NCBI GenBank assembly: GCA_964461455.1
Contig: CAYWUJ010000005.1
Coordinates: forward strand, 32,425-96,424
Reading direction: 5' to 3'
DNA: 64,000 bases
Source: UBA1413 sp964461455
GTDB lineage: Bacteria > Bacteroidota > Bacteroidia > Bacteroidales > Prolixibacteraceae
Position numbers and translations under genes: made by a program. Of this stretch, positions 54,217-63,209 are shown piece after piece. Each line of letters opens with the position of its first letter. Position 1 is the stretch's first letter. Under the pieces are notes generated by a model. It saw nothing but the letters and a program-made list of their open reading frames with translations. It made no database searches and had not been told where the DNA came from.

Positions 54217-55053
54217 CTATTCCTTTGAAAATTTGGTGATGGTTTTAATGCTCTGGGTCATGGGGACGGTCATGTTCTGGGGACCTGAGATGGCCACACT
54301 CAATTCCATCTCGGTATCATCCTCGGTATAGACGATCATCGAAAGTTCCGGATCGAAGAGGGAATACCCCGCCACTTTAGCGTTTCCCTCGACAAACATA
54401 TCCATACCCGATTGTTCGCCCTTTCCGGTCACGGCAATGGTTCCCGTACTGGTGATTTTGAAGTATTCCTTTCCCTCACGGCTCTCTCTGCCCACCAGGG
54501 TATATTCGTTCTCGATGGCCATTTCGAGGCCAAAGGGTGTGCCGGGTGCTGAACTTTTGTTTTCGGTATAGCTTTCGCTCCATGATTCCCCCACTTTCAC
54601 CTCCTTGCCGGGCAGGGACCTGAGTCTTCCGGGTTCCATCTGGCTGACCAGTGCGGCCACCTCCGACGAGTCGACCCTGGCGGAAGAAATCACCTTCCCG
54701 GTGGGGGAAACGACGATACGTGAGGACTCCTTAATGTCCTTAAGGGTCATGGTGGTGTCTTTCCCCATGGCGGCCTGGTGGACCGTTAACTCTTCGACCG
54801 TCAGCAATGCAGTGGCATTCCCTTCCGCCGAAACCTCCTCCACCAGCATGTGGCTGACTCCTGAAATCTCACCCACTACCTTGATCTCCTGGCCCATCAC
54901 AGACTGCACGGTATTCTGGGTAATCTCCATTTTCTGGAGAAAACGGTCTCCCTCCTTCAATCCGTATTTCAGCATGACGGATTCCTGGGAAACGGCTGAC
55001 AGGCCAAAGACCATCAGCGCAAGAAACGATAAAGAACTAAGTAAATTTTTCAT
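54217..55053 (-). CDS. DUF6263-like exported protein
   Basis: A 278-residue exported protein. The signal peptide (LLSSLSFLALMVFGLSAVSQ) is followed by an all-beta sequence with the layout of the DUF6263 family: KYGLKEGDRFLQKMEITQNT, then TLKDIKESSRIVVSPTGKVISS, and a repeated strand pattern (YTLVGRESREGKEYFKITSTGTI). There is no lipobox, catalytic motif or membrane segment. Members are widespread, uncharacterised Bacteroidetes envelope proteins. It lies upstream of the alpha-2-macroglobulin gene on the same strand with 218 bases and a hairpin between them, so co-expression is possible but not certain. The family name is from memory of its pattern and should be checked by profile search. Confidence 0.6.
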   Translation of the reverse strand: MKNLLSSLSFLALMVFGLSAVSQESVMLKYGLKEGDRFLQKMEITQNTVQSVMGQEIKVVGEISGVSHMLVEEVSAEGNATALLTVEELTVHQAAMGKDTTMTLKDIKESSRIVVSPTGKVISSARVDSSEVAALVSQMEPGRLRSLPGKEVKVGESWSESYTENKSSAPGTPFGLEMAIENEYTLVGRESREGKEYFKITSTGTIAVTGKGEQSGMDMFVEGNAKVAGYSLFDPELSMIVYTEDDTEMELSVAISGPQNMTVPMTQSIKTITKFSKE

Positions 55054-55287
55054 TGGTTTTAATTATAACGTTCATTTGGTAAATTACTGGAAACACATGC
55101 AATTAGCTACGCTGGACTTCGTTTCCCATGTGGCTGTTTTGGCGGTCATTGCCGGTTTTCAGCGGTCGCCAGGAATAGCTTCGCTATTTCATGTCGGCTG
55201 GTCACGATAATTACATGGGTATATCATTTGTCTGAATTATTACATTGTTGTGGTTCATTTCGGGAAACCCTACCGGAATTCCCGCCG
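55054..55287. other. Unusual intergenic segment with imperfect repeats
   Basis: 234 bases. An AT-rich start is followed at about 55106-55200 by a compact GC-richer block: TAGCTACGCT...CATGTGGCTG and TAGCTTCGCT...CATGTCGGCTG are imperfect direct copies flanking a segment with two GCGGTC words; AATAGC-TTC-GCTATT is a small hairpin. CGGGAA/TTCCCG (55261-55284) forms another hairpin just past the M28 stop. No ORF longer than ~20 codons is convincing. It may be a decayed repeat. Confidence 0.4.
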
Positions 55288-56865
55288 TCAGGGATTGATC
55301 TCAAGATAGAGATCATCTCCGGCGATCTTCCAGGCGGTTAAGAAAGTAAGGGCAGCCACCCTGGCGGCCTTTTCGGGATCGACAGAGGCGGGGTCGTCGC
55401 TGACCTTATGGTAATCGTCATGTATTCCGGTGGTGATATTTACCGCGGAAACACCCTCTTTGAAAAAATTATAGTGGTCACTTCTGGTGAAGTGGTCTTC
55501 CGCTTCCGGGGTGTTTTTCAACCCCAGTTTCTCCGATTCCCGGAGCAGGATCTCCGCCAGGTCGGGATTATGTTTCATCCCGCTGATCTGAAGGGTATCG
55601 GTTCCATTGCGGCTGATCATATCGAGGTTAAGCATAACCACGGTTTTGTCGAGAGGGAGCAACGGATTCCGGCAATAGTGTTTTGATCCGTAGAGGCCCA
55701 ATTCCTCTCCGGCAAAAAGGATAAAGAGGACACTGCGTGAAGGCCTTTTCTTCATGGATTTGAAGGCGCGGGCCACGGCCATAACACCGGCGGTTCCCGA
55801 GGCGTTGTCGTCGGCACCGTTAAAAATGGAATCCTCCCCCTCTTTGGCATTTTTCAGAAACCCTATATGGTCGTAATGGCCGCCGACCACCACCACTTCG
55901 CTCTTCAGTTTCCGGTGTTTTCCTTCGATCATGCCCACCACATTCCTGGCCGTTAAACGGGTATAGGTAAGGGCTGTTCTCAGGGTGCACTCCGTTGAGG
56001 GAAATTCAAAGGAGTAGGGAGTCAGCGAGTTATCCATTCTGCGCTGTATGTTTTTGAGAGAATCGATGCTCCCGAAGAGGGCTTTGATGACCGTTTCCCC
56101 TACCTGAACGAAAGGGAGGCGTTCACTTTTCCCCGAGAGTTCCACGGGAAGGTTGTCGCTGGGCAGAAATTTCGAGAGTCCTGGCCAGGGGTACCCCTGT
56201 GGCGTCAGCAGCATGTGGTTCAGGGGATCGGTCACCAGAAGGATACCAATGGCACCATGACTGCGGGCATTCTCCAATTTCGTGGCCAACAGGGAATGGG
56301 AGGTCTCTTCAATGCCTTTGAAGCGTGAAGTGGAATCCTTCTCCCCCGGCTCATGTTTCATGATCAGAACGATCTTCCCCTTGACATCCACATCTTTATA
56401 ATCATCGTAACCATACTCCGGCGCGGTGATTCCATACCCCGCAAAGACCAGCGACGAACAAACCAGGGTGTCGGCTGTCAGATCAAACGGGGTATAGTCG
56501 CTCTTTAGCCTGAAGCTTCGGGCCTTGCCCTCCCTGGTCAGGGAAAAGAAACACCCCTCCTGGTCAAGGTTGGTGGTCTGCAGCGGTACTTCCTGAAACC
56601 GAAGACCCCTTACCGGGGCGATTCCCAGCGAGGTAAACTCCGCAGCCAGGTAACCGGCAGCCCTGTCAAGATCAGGACCGGGGGTGTTACGCCCCTTCAT
56701 GGAGTCGGAGGCCAGAAAACCGATGTGCTGCTCCATCAGTTCTGGGGTAATCACGGAAAGTGCTTTTTCCAACCTTTGAGCCCCGAGAAAGTAAGGGCTC
56801 ATGAGGAAAACAAACAGGGAAAAAAGGAAGAACGACCCTTTCAACCCAACCGGCAGATGTTTCAT
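55288..56865 (-). CDS. M28-family aminopeptidase with PA domain
   Basis: A 525-residue exported zinc aminopeptidase. Residues 1-29 are a signal peptide (FFLFSLFVFLMSPYFLGAQ). A PA-like insert occupies roughly 125-300 (FAGYGITAPEYGYDDY, KGKIVLIMKHEPG). The M28 domain (305-520) contains the co-catalytic zinc residues H330 (GGHYDHIG), D352 (NGADDNASG), E387/E388 (FAGEELGLYGS), D415 (NLDMISRN) and H486 (DDYHKVSDD). All are present, so the enzyme is probably active. M28 enzymes release N-terminal residues from peptides; the exported form serves peptide scavenging. It is monocistronic as far as the window shows. Confidence 0.94.
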   Translation of the reverse strand: MKHLPVGLKGSFFLFSLFVFLMSPYFLGAQRLEKALSVITPELMEQHIGFLASDSMKGRNTPGPDLDRAAGYLAAEFTSLGIAPVRGLRFQEVPLQTTNLDQEGCFFSLTREGKARSFRLKSDYTPFDLTADTLVCSSLVFAGYGITAPEYGYDDYKDVDVKGKIVLIMKHEPGEKDSTSRFKGIEETSHSLLATKLENARSHGAIGILLVTDPLNHMLLTPQGYPWPGLSKFLPSDNLPVELSGKSERLPFVQVGETVIKALFGSIDSLKNIQRRMDNSLTPYSFEFPSTECTLRTALTYTRLTARNVVGMIEGKHRKLKSEVVVVGGHYDHIGFLKNAKEGEDSIFNGADDNASGTAGVMAVARAFKSMKKRPSRSVLFILFAGEELGLYGSKHYCRNPLLPLDKTVVMLNLDMISRNGTDTLQISGMKHNPDLAEILLRESEKLGLKNTPEAEDHFTRSDHYNFFKEGVSAVNITTGIHDDYHKVSDDPASVDPEKAARVAALTFLTAWKIAGDDLYLEINP

Positions 56866-57188
56866 CAGTAAATGGTTTTTATAATTGGACTCCGGTTTTA
56901 GCCAATCGTTACACTCCCCGGCTGTTTTTTGTATCTGCTCCCGGGCAGGCTGCTCCCTGAAGAGATCCCAATTCCATGACCGACAGAGGTCTCTTTATCC
57001 CTGAAACATAATTCCCTTTTAACTCATCAATATCAATCCTGAAAACCACCACCAAAAGCTCCCTTTCAGTCATCATGCTTAAACCGAAACGTTCTCTCCA
57101 TTAACTGCGTACAATAAAAAATAATATGTAATTTTATTCTTTTAAATATTTCACAGAATAAACCAAAGCAGTATAATAATTTAAACAG
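56866..57188. other. Divergent intergenic region, 323 bases
   Basis: Region between the M28 and OmpA-like starts. The half next to the OmpA gene (57100-57188) is strongly AT-rich and is probably its promoter, but no exact TAnnTTTG was found. No tRNA-like fold, terminator or small gene was seen in the rest. Confidence 0.5.
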
Positions 57189-58520
57189 ATGAAACTTAAA
57201 AAACCAGTTGTTATTCTGGCTCTTCTATTTTTCATGGTGAGCCAGGCGATTGACGCCCAGGTGGTCAATCCGCGTGAGATCGCAAAGGACAAGGCCACAC
57301 AGCGCACCAATTCCCGTATAGACCAGGGGATTGACGAAGGCTTTAACAAGGTCGAAGAGGGAATCGGCAACCTTTTTAAAAAGAAGCCGAAGAATTCGGG
57401 AGTTGAAGAAGCCGTGGAAGAGGAATCTGAAGAGAGGTTCATGGAAGAGGGGGATTCCGGGGAAGATGGTGAGGATAGTCAGTCAGGAACGGCCGACCCC
57501 CAGCCTGAAAAGGTGAAGCTGCAGTCCGTCACACAGTATGATTTTGTTCCGGGTGACCAAATCCTTTACTTTGAGGACTTCAGTCAGGATGCCATCGGCG
57601 ATTTTCCCGCCCTGTGGACGTCGAATGGCAGCGGTGAGGTGAAAACGGTGAACATCGCTCCCGGCAAGTGGTTTCACATGAACGGGGAGGATGCAGTGTT
57701 TTGTTACACCAAAGAGATTGCCTTTCCTGACAATTTCATCGTGGAATTCGACATTATTCCTGATGAGGAGTATAACTATGGAATGGTATTTACTCTTTAT
57801 GAAGAAGATCCGGATAATCCAAGAGAAATCAATGACGATCTCTATCCGGGCAAAAGCGGTCTTCATATCACCCTGAAGCAGGATGGGTGGGAGACAAAGG
57901 GATACAGTAATAATCCTGATGGGGATTGGATTGACGGACAGGGATCGAAGAACCCGGTGGTGCGCGAACAGGTCAACCATGTCATTATCTGGATCCAGAA
58001 GAGAAGGGTAAGGATCTACCATCAGGGGGCAAAAACAGTGGATGTCCCGACAAATATCTATGCCCATACCAAATTCAACAGGTTCCTCTTTGCAGGATGG
58101 GACCGTGCCAGCTGGCCCATGGTGACCAACCTGAAGATCACCACGGCATCGCCCGACACCCGCAGCAAGCTGATCACAGAAGGAAAACTGGTGACCTACG
58201 GCATTACCTTTGATGTAGGCAAGGCCGATATTAAGCCCGAGTCGCAGGGGACGCTGAAGAGCATTGCCGATGTGCTGAAGGAGAACCCGGAGGTGCGGGT
58301 AAAGATTGTGGGCCATACCGACAGTGACGGGGATGACCAGCTGAACCAGCAATTGTCACAACGGCGTGCTGAATCAGTCAAAACCGCCCTGGCCAGTCAG
58401 TTCGGCATCGACGCCTCACGCCTCGAAACCGAAGGAGCAGGCGAGAAACAGCCTGTGGCCGCCAACGACACCCCTGAGAACAAAGCCAAAAACCGGAGGG
58501 TCGAGTTCATCAAACTGTAA
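57189..58520 (+). CDS. OmpA-family protein with LamG-like domain
   Basis: A 443-residue exported protein. The signal peptide (VVILALLFFMVSQAIDAQ) is followed by a helical, charged segment (30-70), a very acidic linker (about 73-105, EEAVEEESEERFMEEGDSG), a beta-sandwich region resembling LamG/concanavalin folds (120-320, ILYFEDFSQDAIGDFPALW) and a C-terminal OmpA-like domain (about 335-443) with YGITFDVGKADIKPES, IVGHTDSDGDDQLNQQLSQRRAESV and KNRRVEFIKL, which binds peptidoglycan. It is not a classical OmpA barrel; it probably tethers a surface or periplasmic module to the wall. It is followed by a strong terminator. Confidence 0.9.
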   Translation: MKLKKPVVILALLFFMVSQAIDAQVVNPREIAKDKATQRTNSRIDQGIDEGFNKVEEGIGNLFKKKPKNSGVEEAVEEESEERFMEEGDSGEDGEDSQSGTADPQPEKVKLQSVTQYDFVPGDQILYFEDFSQDAIGDFPALWTSNGSGEVKTVNIAPGKWFHMNGEDAVFCYTKEIAFPDNFIVEFDIIPDEEYNYGMVFTLYEEDPDNPREINDDLYPGKSGLHITLKQDGWETKGYSNNPDGDWIDGQGSKNPVVREQVNHVIIWIQKRRVRIYHQGAKTVDVPTNIYAHTKFNRFLFAGWDRASWPMVTNLKITTASPDTRSKLITEGKLVTYGITFDVGKADIKPESQGTLKSIADVLKENPEVRVKIVGHTDSDGDDQLNQQLSQRRAESVKTALASQFGIDASRLETEGAGEKQPVAANDTPENKAKNRRVEFIKL

Positions 58521-58777
58521 GACCACTTTATGGCGTACCATACTCCCACGGCAGCATCTTTCATGCTGCCGTTTTTTTTTCGAAACAGTGATCGAAGAAG
58601 GTACGCAATGTGAAAATAAAACATCTCATTCACAAATTCGAATTTACAAAAAGATATTCTACTCTTTTGTGCTTTTTTTAGGGAGGCGAAGGACAAAATC
58701 ATAGTGATTGTCATATTTTCGGAGTAAATTGTCTTGTATCCCGGAAAAATTATGGACAACATTTAAAACTTCGCTTT
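58521..58777 (+). other. Intergenic region with terminator
   Basis: 257 bases between the OmpA-like gene and the cysteine-rich gene. It begins with the terminator at 58548-58580 and continues AT-rich; TATTTTCG at 58714-58721 is one mismatch from the -7 consensus. Confidence 0.5.
58548..58580 (+). terminator. Intrinsic terminator after OmpA-like gene
   Basis: ACGGCAGCA (58548-58556) pairs perfectly with TGCTGCCGT (58564-58572) and is followed by a run of T. Confidence 0.95.
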
Positions 58778-61700
58778 ATGAGACCAGAAAGATCGTTATT
58801 CGGCACGCCGGTGGAACCAGGGTGTAAAAGGAACAGATGCAGCGGGGGTATTCTTCCGCTGTTTATGATTTCAGTGCGGGGGAGAAGGGTATTCTTCCTT
58901 GCATTATTCTTGTGGTTTCTGGCTCCTTCCGCGGGTGTTCAGGCCCAGGTGAGCCAGAATGAGGCTGAATGGAACGGGAATGGCTATTCCGTCAAAAAGA
59001 TTGTAAGTAACCTGACCATCCAGAGCGGGGTCAATTTCAGTTACACCATTCTTTTTTCGGCTCCGGCCGGGACCACGACCGTGGCGATCCAGGACTTGGT
59101 GCCGCCTGCCCTGGATATTGTTAATGTGACGGCAGCCGGACCGGTATTGGGGGTGAACCCGGTCATTGCCTGGAACAACACCACCAAAATCGTGACTTAC
59201 AATTTAAGTTCCCTGCCTGCCACGGGGCCCCCTTCGGGGTCTTTCACCATTGTGGTGAAGTTTCCCGAAGGGGTGACCTGCCATGGGGCTACTGCGCGCA
59301 ACCGTGCGGGGATCCAGGTCGGGGGGGAGTGGATGTGGACGCCCTATATCAGTACTACGGCCATAGCTGCCAATCCCTGGATCGTTTCCAAGTCGATTCT
59401 CACGGGGGCGGTGGTCAATCCCAACGGGGGGAGCTGTGGTTACCTGATCAATCAGGGTGATACGGTTACTTACCGGTTGTCGGTGACCAAAGCCAGTCCT
59501 TATTACGGGAATGTGACGGGTCAGCAGAATGCTTCCGGCGCGGTGGTGACCGATGTGCTGCCCGCGGGGGCGGTGATGGTTCCCCACCCCAACGCCACCT
59601 TCAGCGCGGGTACCATCACCTGGAATGTGAATGCCCCCACGCAGCTGCTCGATGCCGCCAATCCGTGGGCGTACTATTGGATTGACATCAAGGTGACATA
59701 TCCCTCAGCATCATTCCCGCTGAATACGCAGATTCTCAACAGCGCCACCCTGAATGCCACCAGTTGCAACCAGCCCATCACTTACACCAGCAACCAGACC
59801 TGTGTACAGGTGGCCAATGTCGTTCCTGTACAGAATGCGTCATTTGGCAAATATCTTTCCATGACCAACCGGGTACCCGGGTGCAATGGTTATTATTATA
59901 TTGTGCTGTGCAACAACGGGAACGTACCCCTGACCGCCTTCAACATCAACGATGCCATTCCTGCGGGGATCACCGTCAACCAGGTACAGATTTACAATGC
60001 CAGTGCGACCACTCCGGTGACCCTGAACATCAACAGCAGCCCCTTTGCCACGGGCATTACGGCCTCAGGATACACCACCGGGGCCCTCACCTCGCCGGTG
60101 AGCCAGCTGCAGTTGCAGATGACGGGATCGCTGCCTGTGGGGTCATGCCTTTACATGTATGTCTATTTCACGGTGAATCCCAATCCCACGGGGACCATCG
60201 TCAGCAATTGCGCCACCTTTGTGCCCCTTGCCAACAGCTTGTCGCTGAACCCGGCCTGTGTGCAGTTCACCGTCGATGCCGGAGCGCCGCAGGCTTGTTT
60301 GCTGAAGGACATCTGTTCTCCGCAGTCGGAATACGAACCCGGCGATGTGGTCCGGTTCCGGCTGAGGGTCCAGAACATCGGAAGCGCCACCCTTACCGGG
60401 GCAGCCATCCAGGATGTGCTCCATGCCAATTTCACGTATGCGGGCAATGAGAGCTATTACCAGTCGTCGAGTTATAATCCGGCCTGTTCGGGCGGAGGAA
60501 CCCCGCCATCGGGGGCCACAGCCTGGACGGGTGTTACCTCTTCCCATTCGGGGAACACCCTGTCGTGGAACCTGCCGCCTGTCGCCTCCGACTGCCAGCT
60601 TTTCTATACGGCCTGGTGCGGCACCTACGGAACTTCCGGGATTCCCTACTACTACATTGAATTTGATGCCGTGGTCGACAGTTTTGCCCTCCCGGGGGTG
60701 ACGCCCAACCAATACACCATTTCCGGGGGGAACCTATCCTCGCCGGTCACTTCCAATACCGTCAACGTGCTGGTGGTGGCCAGCTTCGGCCAGGAGGTCA
60801 ATAAGCTGATCAGTACCGACAACGGAACCACCTATGCCGCCACGGGGACGGCCGCTCCCGGAAGCAACGCCCGTTTCCGCCTCAACTACCGGAATTTGTC
60901 GAATGTCGGGGTCTCCAATGTACGGCTCATAGACCTGCTGGCCATGGACAACAACACCACCGACCTGATGGTTTTCAGCCGGGGAACGTCACGCGGCAGC
61001 CAGTTCGACCTCTCCTATGTGGGAAACCACGCCACATCGCTGCAGCCCCCGGGACCGGTAACGGCGCCTGTATTGCAGTGGGCCGCCGGGCCGAACATCT
61101 GCCTGCCCCCCTATGTGGTGGCCTTCGGGTGCAACGCCGCTACCTGGGGATCCACACCCGACAAAAACATCAGAATGGATTACGGAACTGCCTTCACGCT
61201 GGCTCCCTCCAAATTCCTGCGCGAGGATTTCGACGTGGGAATTCCCCTGACGGCCACCACAGGGCAGACCGTCTGTAATGACTTCGCCGCCATTGCCTCG
61301 GCGCAGTTTCTGCTGAACGGGAATCCGCAGACCGTAGCTTTAACGCCCCTGGCTGCCGCCCCCGTGTGTCTGACGGTGGGTAAGCAGGCTGCCTGCTGCG
61401 ACAGCGTCAGGGTGGAGAGGGCCTCCGGGGCCGACGGAACCCCCGGTTGCTGCGTGAAACTGATCACCACCTGCGAGGTGAAGTCGGTAGAAGTGACGGT
61501 AACCAACGGCACCCTGTCTACGGCCTCGTGGACCTGCCCCACACCGATACCCACCGGGTATGCCGGCCAGACCTCCTTCACCTTTGCCCCCGGCGGGTGC
61601 GCCGTGGAACTCACCACCTGCGTCACCCCGGCCCAGGCAGGCGTGGTGACCATCACCTATATGATCACCTTCGAAAACGGAGAGGTGTGCGAGCGCACCA

Positions 61701-63115
61701 TTGACATGGATTGCGGGTCGCCCGAAGGTTGTTGCGAAAAGGTCAAACTTGACCCCGTACAGGGAGAGGAATGCTGTGCCCGTTTGGTCACGGAGTGCGA
61801 AGTGGAAAAAATCGACGTGCACCTCACCAACGGAGTGATCGCTTCTGCCGCCTGGAACTGCGGAACGCTGCCTGCCGGCTACCTCAACCAGGGCAGCTTC
61901 ACCTTTGTGGCCGGGGGTTGCGCCGCCGACCTGCAACTCTGCGTGAAACCCCTGCAGACAGGGGTGGTGACCATCGATTATGTGATCACTTTCACCAATG
62001 GCGAAGTATGCGAAAAGAGCATCCGCATGGAGTGCAAAGCTCCGGAGTCCTCCTGTTGCGCCCTGGCCGATTTTAAGCTGAAGACCAAATGGCCCTTCTG
62101 GAAAGTACAGACCGGCGTTTTCCACATCACCAACCTGGATCCCACCTCACCCATCTGTTATGTCGAGATCAGCCCGGCACCGACGGGGAGCTTCACCACG
62201 GGAGGATTGGTCATTGACGGGTTGCCGTCATCAGTGTCGTGGACTCCTGCCAGAATCCCCGCCACCGGGAACCTCACCCCCGGGGCTGTGAATTCGGTCG
62301 ATTTCAGCCTTACAGCCAATAATTACAAGGGAGTCATCACGGTTTGCGTGGTGAAATGCGACGGAACCCGCTGCTGCTTTGAATTCAAATGGAATCAGAA
62401 GGTGATCGACCCCGTCGGAGTCGACGTAGGAGTTAACCCCGACAAAACGACGCTTGCTGCCGTGAGTATTACTCCGGTGATCAAGGGGGACGTGAACGGC
62501 AAGATCAGATACCTCTCTTTCGGTTTGGCCGATGAGCAGGAAGCTGCCCTGCCGGAATTCAGTTTCTGGGCCATTTCCGCGGCACCCCTGGGCGACGAGG
62601 AATACCCGGCCGGATTGGCTTCTACAACACAGGCCTGGATGGGGAAACACCACGCCTTCTTTGAGCTTTCCCCGACCAGAAGTGCCTCAGAGCCCCTGGG
62701 CTATTTCAACCTTGCCTTTCATCCCAAACTGCCAAAACTGGGAGTGACCCTCTTCGACGAGGAGGGGAACATCCTTTACTCGGGAAGCATCAAGGTGAAT
62801 CCCTCCGATACGGTGACCGGCATCATTGGTCCCGACGGCCACGGCGTTACCGGCAACATGTTTGAATTCATCAACCTTTACCCCAATCCCAGCGGCGGCG
62901 CCTTCCGCATCACCTATGCCACGGGAACTCCCCGCGAGGTGGAGATCAGGGTGGTGACGGCTACGGGACAGCTTATCCTGAACCGGATGAGTCCGGAGCG
63001 GAGGTCCGGTATCCATGAGGTGGAATTGTCACCCGCCCGGTTAAGTCCTGGATTGTATAAAGTTATCCTTCAGTCGGAGGGTATAGTTCTCAGCAAATCT
63101 CTCATCATTAAATAA
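58778..63115 (+). CDS. Large secreted protein: DUF11-like modules, cysteine-rich repeats, T9SS type A sorting domain
   Basis: A 1445-residue T9SS cargo. The ATG at 58778 gives a long N-region; an ATG at 58865 (MISVRGRRVFFLALFLWF) leads straight into the signal peptide and may be the true start. Residues about 60-830 contain several DUF11/isopeptide-like Ig modules (GVNFSYTILFSAPAGTTTV; EPGDVVRFRLRVQNIGSATL; PGSNARFRLNYRNLSNVGVS) rich in Asn, Thr and Gly. Residues 891-979 and 999-1086 are two cysteine-rich repeats about 56% identical by hand alignment, each preceded by a CC pair; a third, divergent CC module follows (1090-1205, ending RCCFEFKW). The last ~80 residues (FINLYPNPSGGAFRITY to SKSLIIK) are a type A (Por secretion tail) sorting domain. 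Function unknown; a surface or matrix structural role is likely. Confidence 0.9.
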   Translation: MRPERSLFGTPVEPGCKRNRCSGGILPLFMISVRGRRVFFLALFLWFLAPSAGVQAQVSQNEAEWNGNGYSVKKIVSNLTIQSGVNFSYTILFSAPAGTTTVAIQDLVPPALDIVNVTAAGPVLGVNPVIAWNNTTKIVTYNLSSLPATGPPSGSFTIVVKFPEGVTCHGATARNRAGIQVGGEWMWTPYISTTAIAANPWIVSKSILTGAVVNPNGGSCGYLINQGDTVTYRLSVTKASPYYGNVTGQQNASGAVVTDVLPAGAVMVPHPNATFSAGTITWNVNAPTQLLDAANPWAYYWIDIKVTYPSASFPLNTQILNSATLNATSCNQPITYTSNQTCVQVANVVPVQNASFGKYLSMTNRVPGCNGYYYIVLCNNGNVPLTAFNINDAIPAGITVNQVQIYNASATTPVTLNINSSPFATGITASGYTTGALTSPVSQLQLQMTGSLPVGSCLYMYVYFTVNPNPTGTIVSNCATFVPLANSLSLNPACVQFTVDAGAPQACLLKDICSPQSEYEPGDVVRFRLRVQNIGSATLTGAAIQDVLHANFTYAGNESYYQSSSYNPACSGGGTPPSGATAWTGVTSSHSGNTLSWNLPPVASDCQLFYTAWCGTYGTSGIPYYYIEFDAVVDSFALPGVTPNQYTISGGNLSSPVTSNTVNVLVVASFGQEVNKLISTDNGTTYAATGTAAPGSNARFRLNYRNLSNVGVSNVRLIDLLAMDNNTTDLMVFSRGTSRGSQFDLSYVGNHATSLQPPGPVTAPVLQWAAGPNICLPPYVVAFGCNAATWGSTPDKNIRMDYGTAFTLAPSKFLREDFDVGIPLTATTGQTVCNDFAAIASAQFLLNGNPQTVALTPLAAAPVCLTVGKQAACCDSVRVERASGADGTPGCCVKLITTCEVKSVEVTVTNGTLSTASWTCPTPIPTGYAGQTSFTFAPGGCAVELTTCVTPAQAGVVTITYMITFENGEVCERTIDMDCGSPEGCCEKVKLDPVQGEECCARLVTECEVEKIDVHLTNGVIASAAWNCGTLPAGYLNQGSFTFVAGGCAADLQLCVKPLQTGVVTIDYVITFTNGEVCEKSIRMECKAPESSCCALADFKLKTKWPFWKVQTGVFHITNLDPTSPICYVEISPAPTGSFTTGGLVIDGLPSSVSWTPARIPATGNLTPGAVNSVDFSLTANNYKGVITVCVVKCDGTRCCFEFKWNQKVIDPVGVDVGVNPDKTTLAAVSITPVIKGDVNGKIRYLSFGLADEQEAALPEFSFWAISAAPLGDEEYPAGLASTTQAWMGKHHAFFELSPTRSASEPLGYFNLAFHPKLPKLGVTLFDEEGNILYSGSIKVNPSDTVTGIIGPDGHGVTGNMFEFINLYPNPSGGAFRITYATGTPREVEIRVVTATGQLILNRMSPERRSGIHEVELSPARLSPGLYKVILQSEGIVLSKSLIIK
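61385..62035 (+). repeat. Two tandem cysteine-rich coding repeats
   Basis: The repeat units (with the leading CC linkers) encode residues 870-979 and 984-1086. Shared skeleton: CCxxL, CEV, TNG, W, C, GY, SFTF, GGCA, CV, GVVTI, ITF, NGEVCE, MxC. The DNA copies have drifted, so this is an old internal duplication. Confidence 0.85.
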
Positions 63116-63127
63116 CCGACAAAAATG

Positions 63128-63170
63128 AACCGGGGTTGCTCCAATGATTGGAAGCAACCCCGGTTTTATT
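63128..63170. terminator. Bidirectional intrinsic terminator
   Basis: AACCGGGGTTGCT (63128-63140) pairs perfectly with AGCAACCCCGGTT (63153-63165), followed by TTATT on the plus strand and preceded by A-rich sequence that is T-rich on the minus strand. It serves both convergent genes. Confidence 0.92.
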
Positions 63171-63209
63171 ATACGGCAGATATTCTGCCGGGGTAAGGAT
63201 CAGCGGTGT

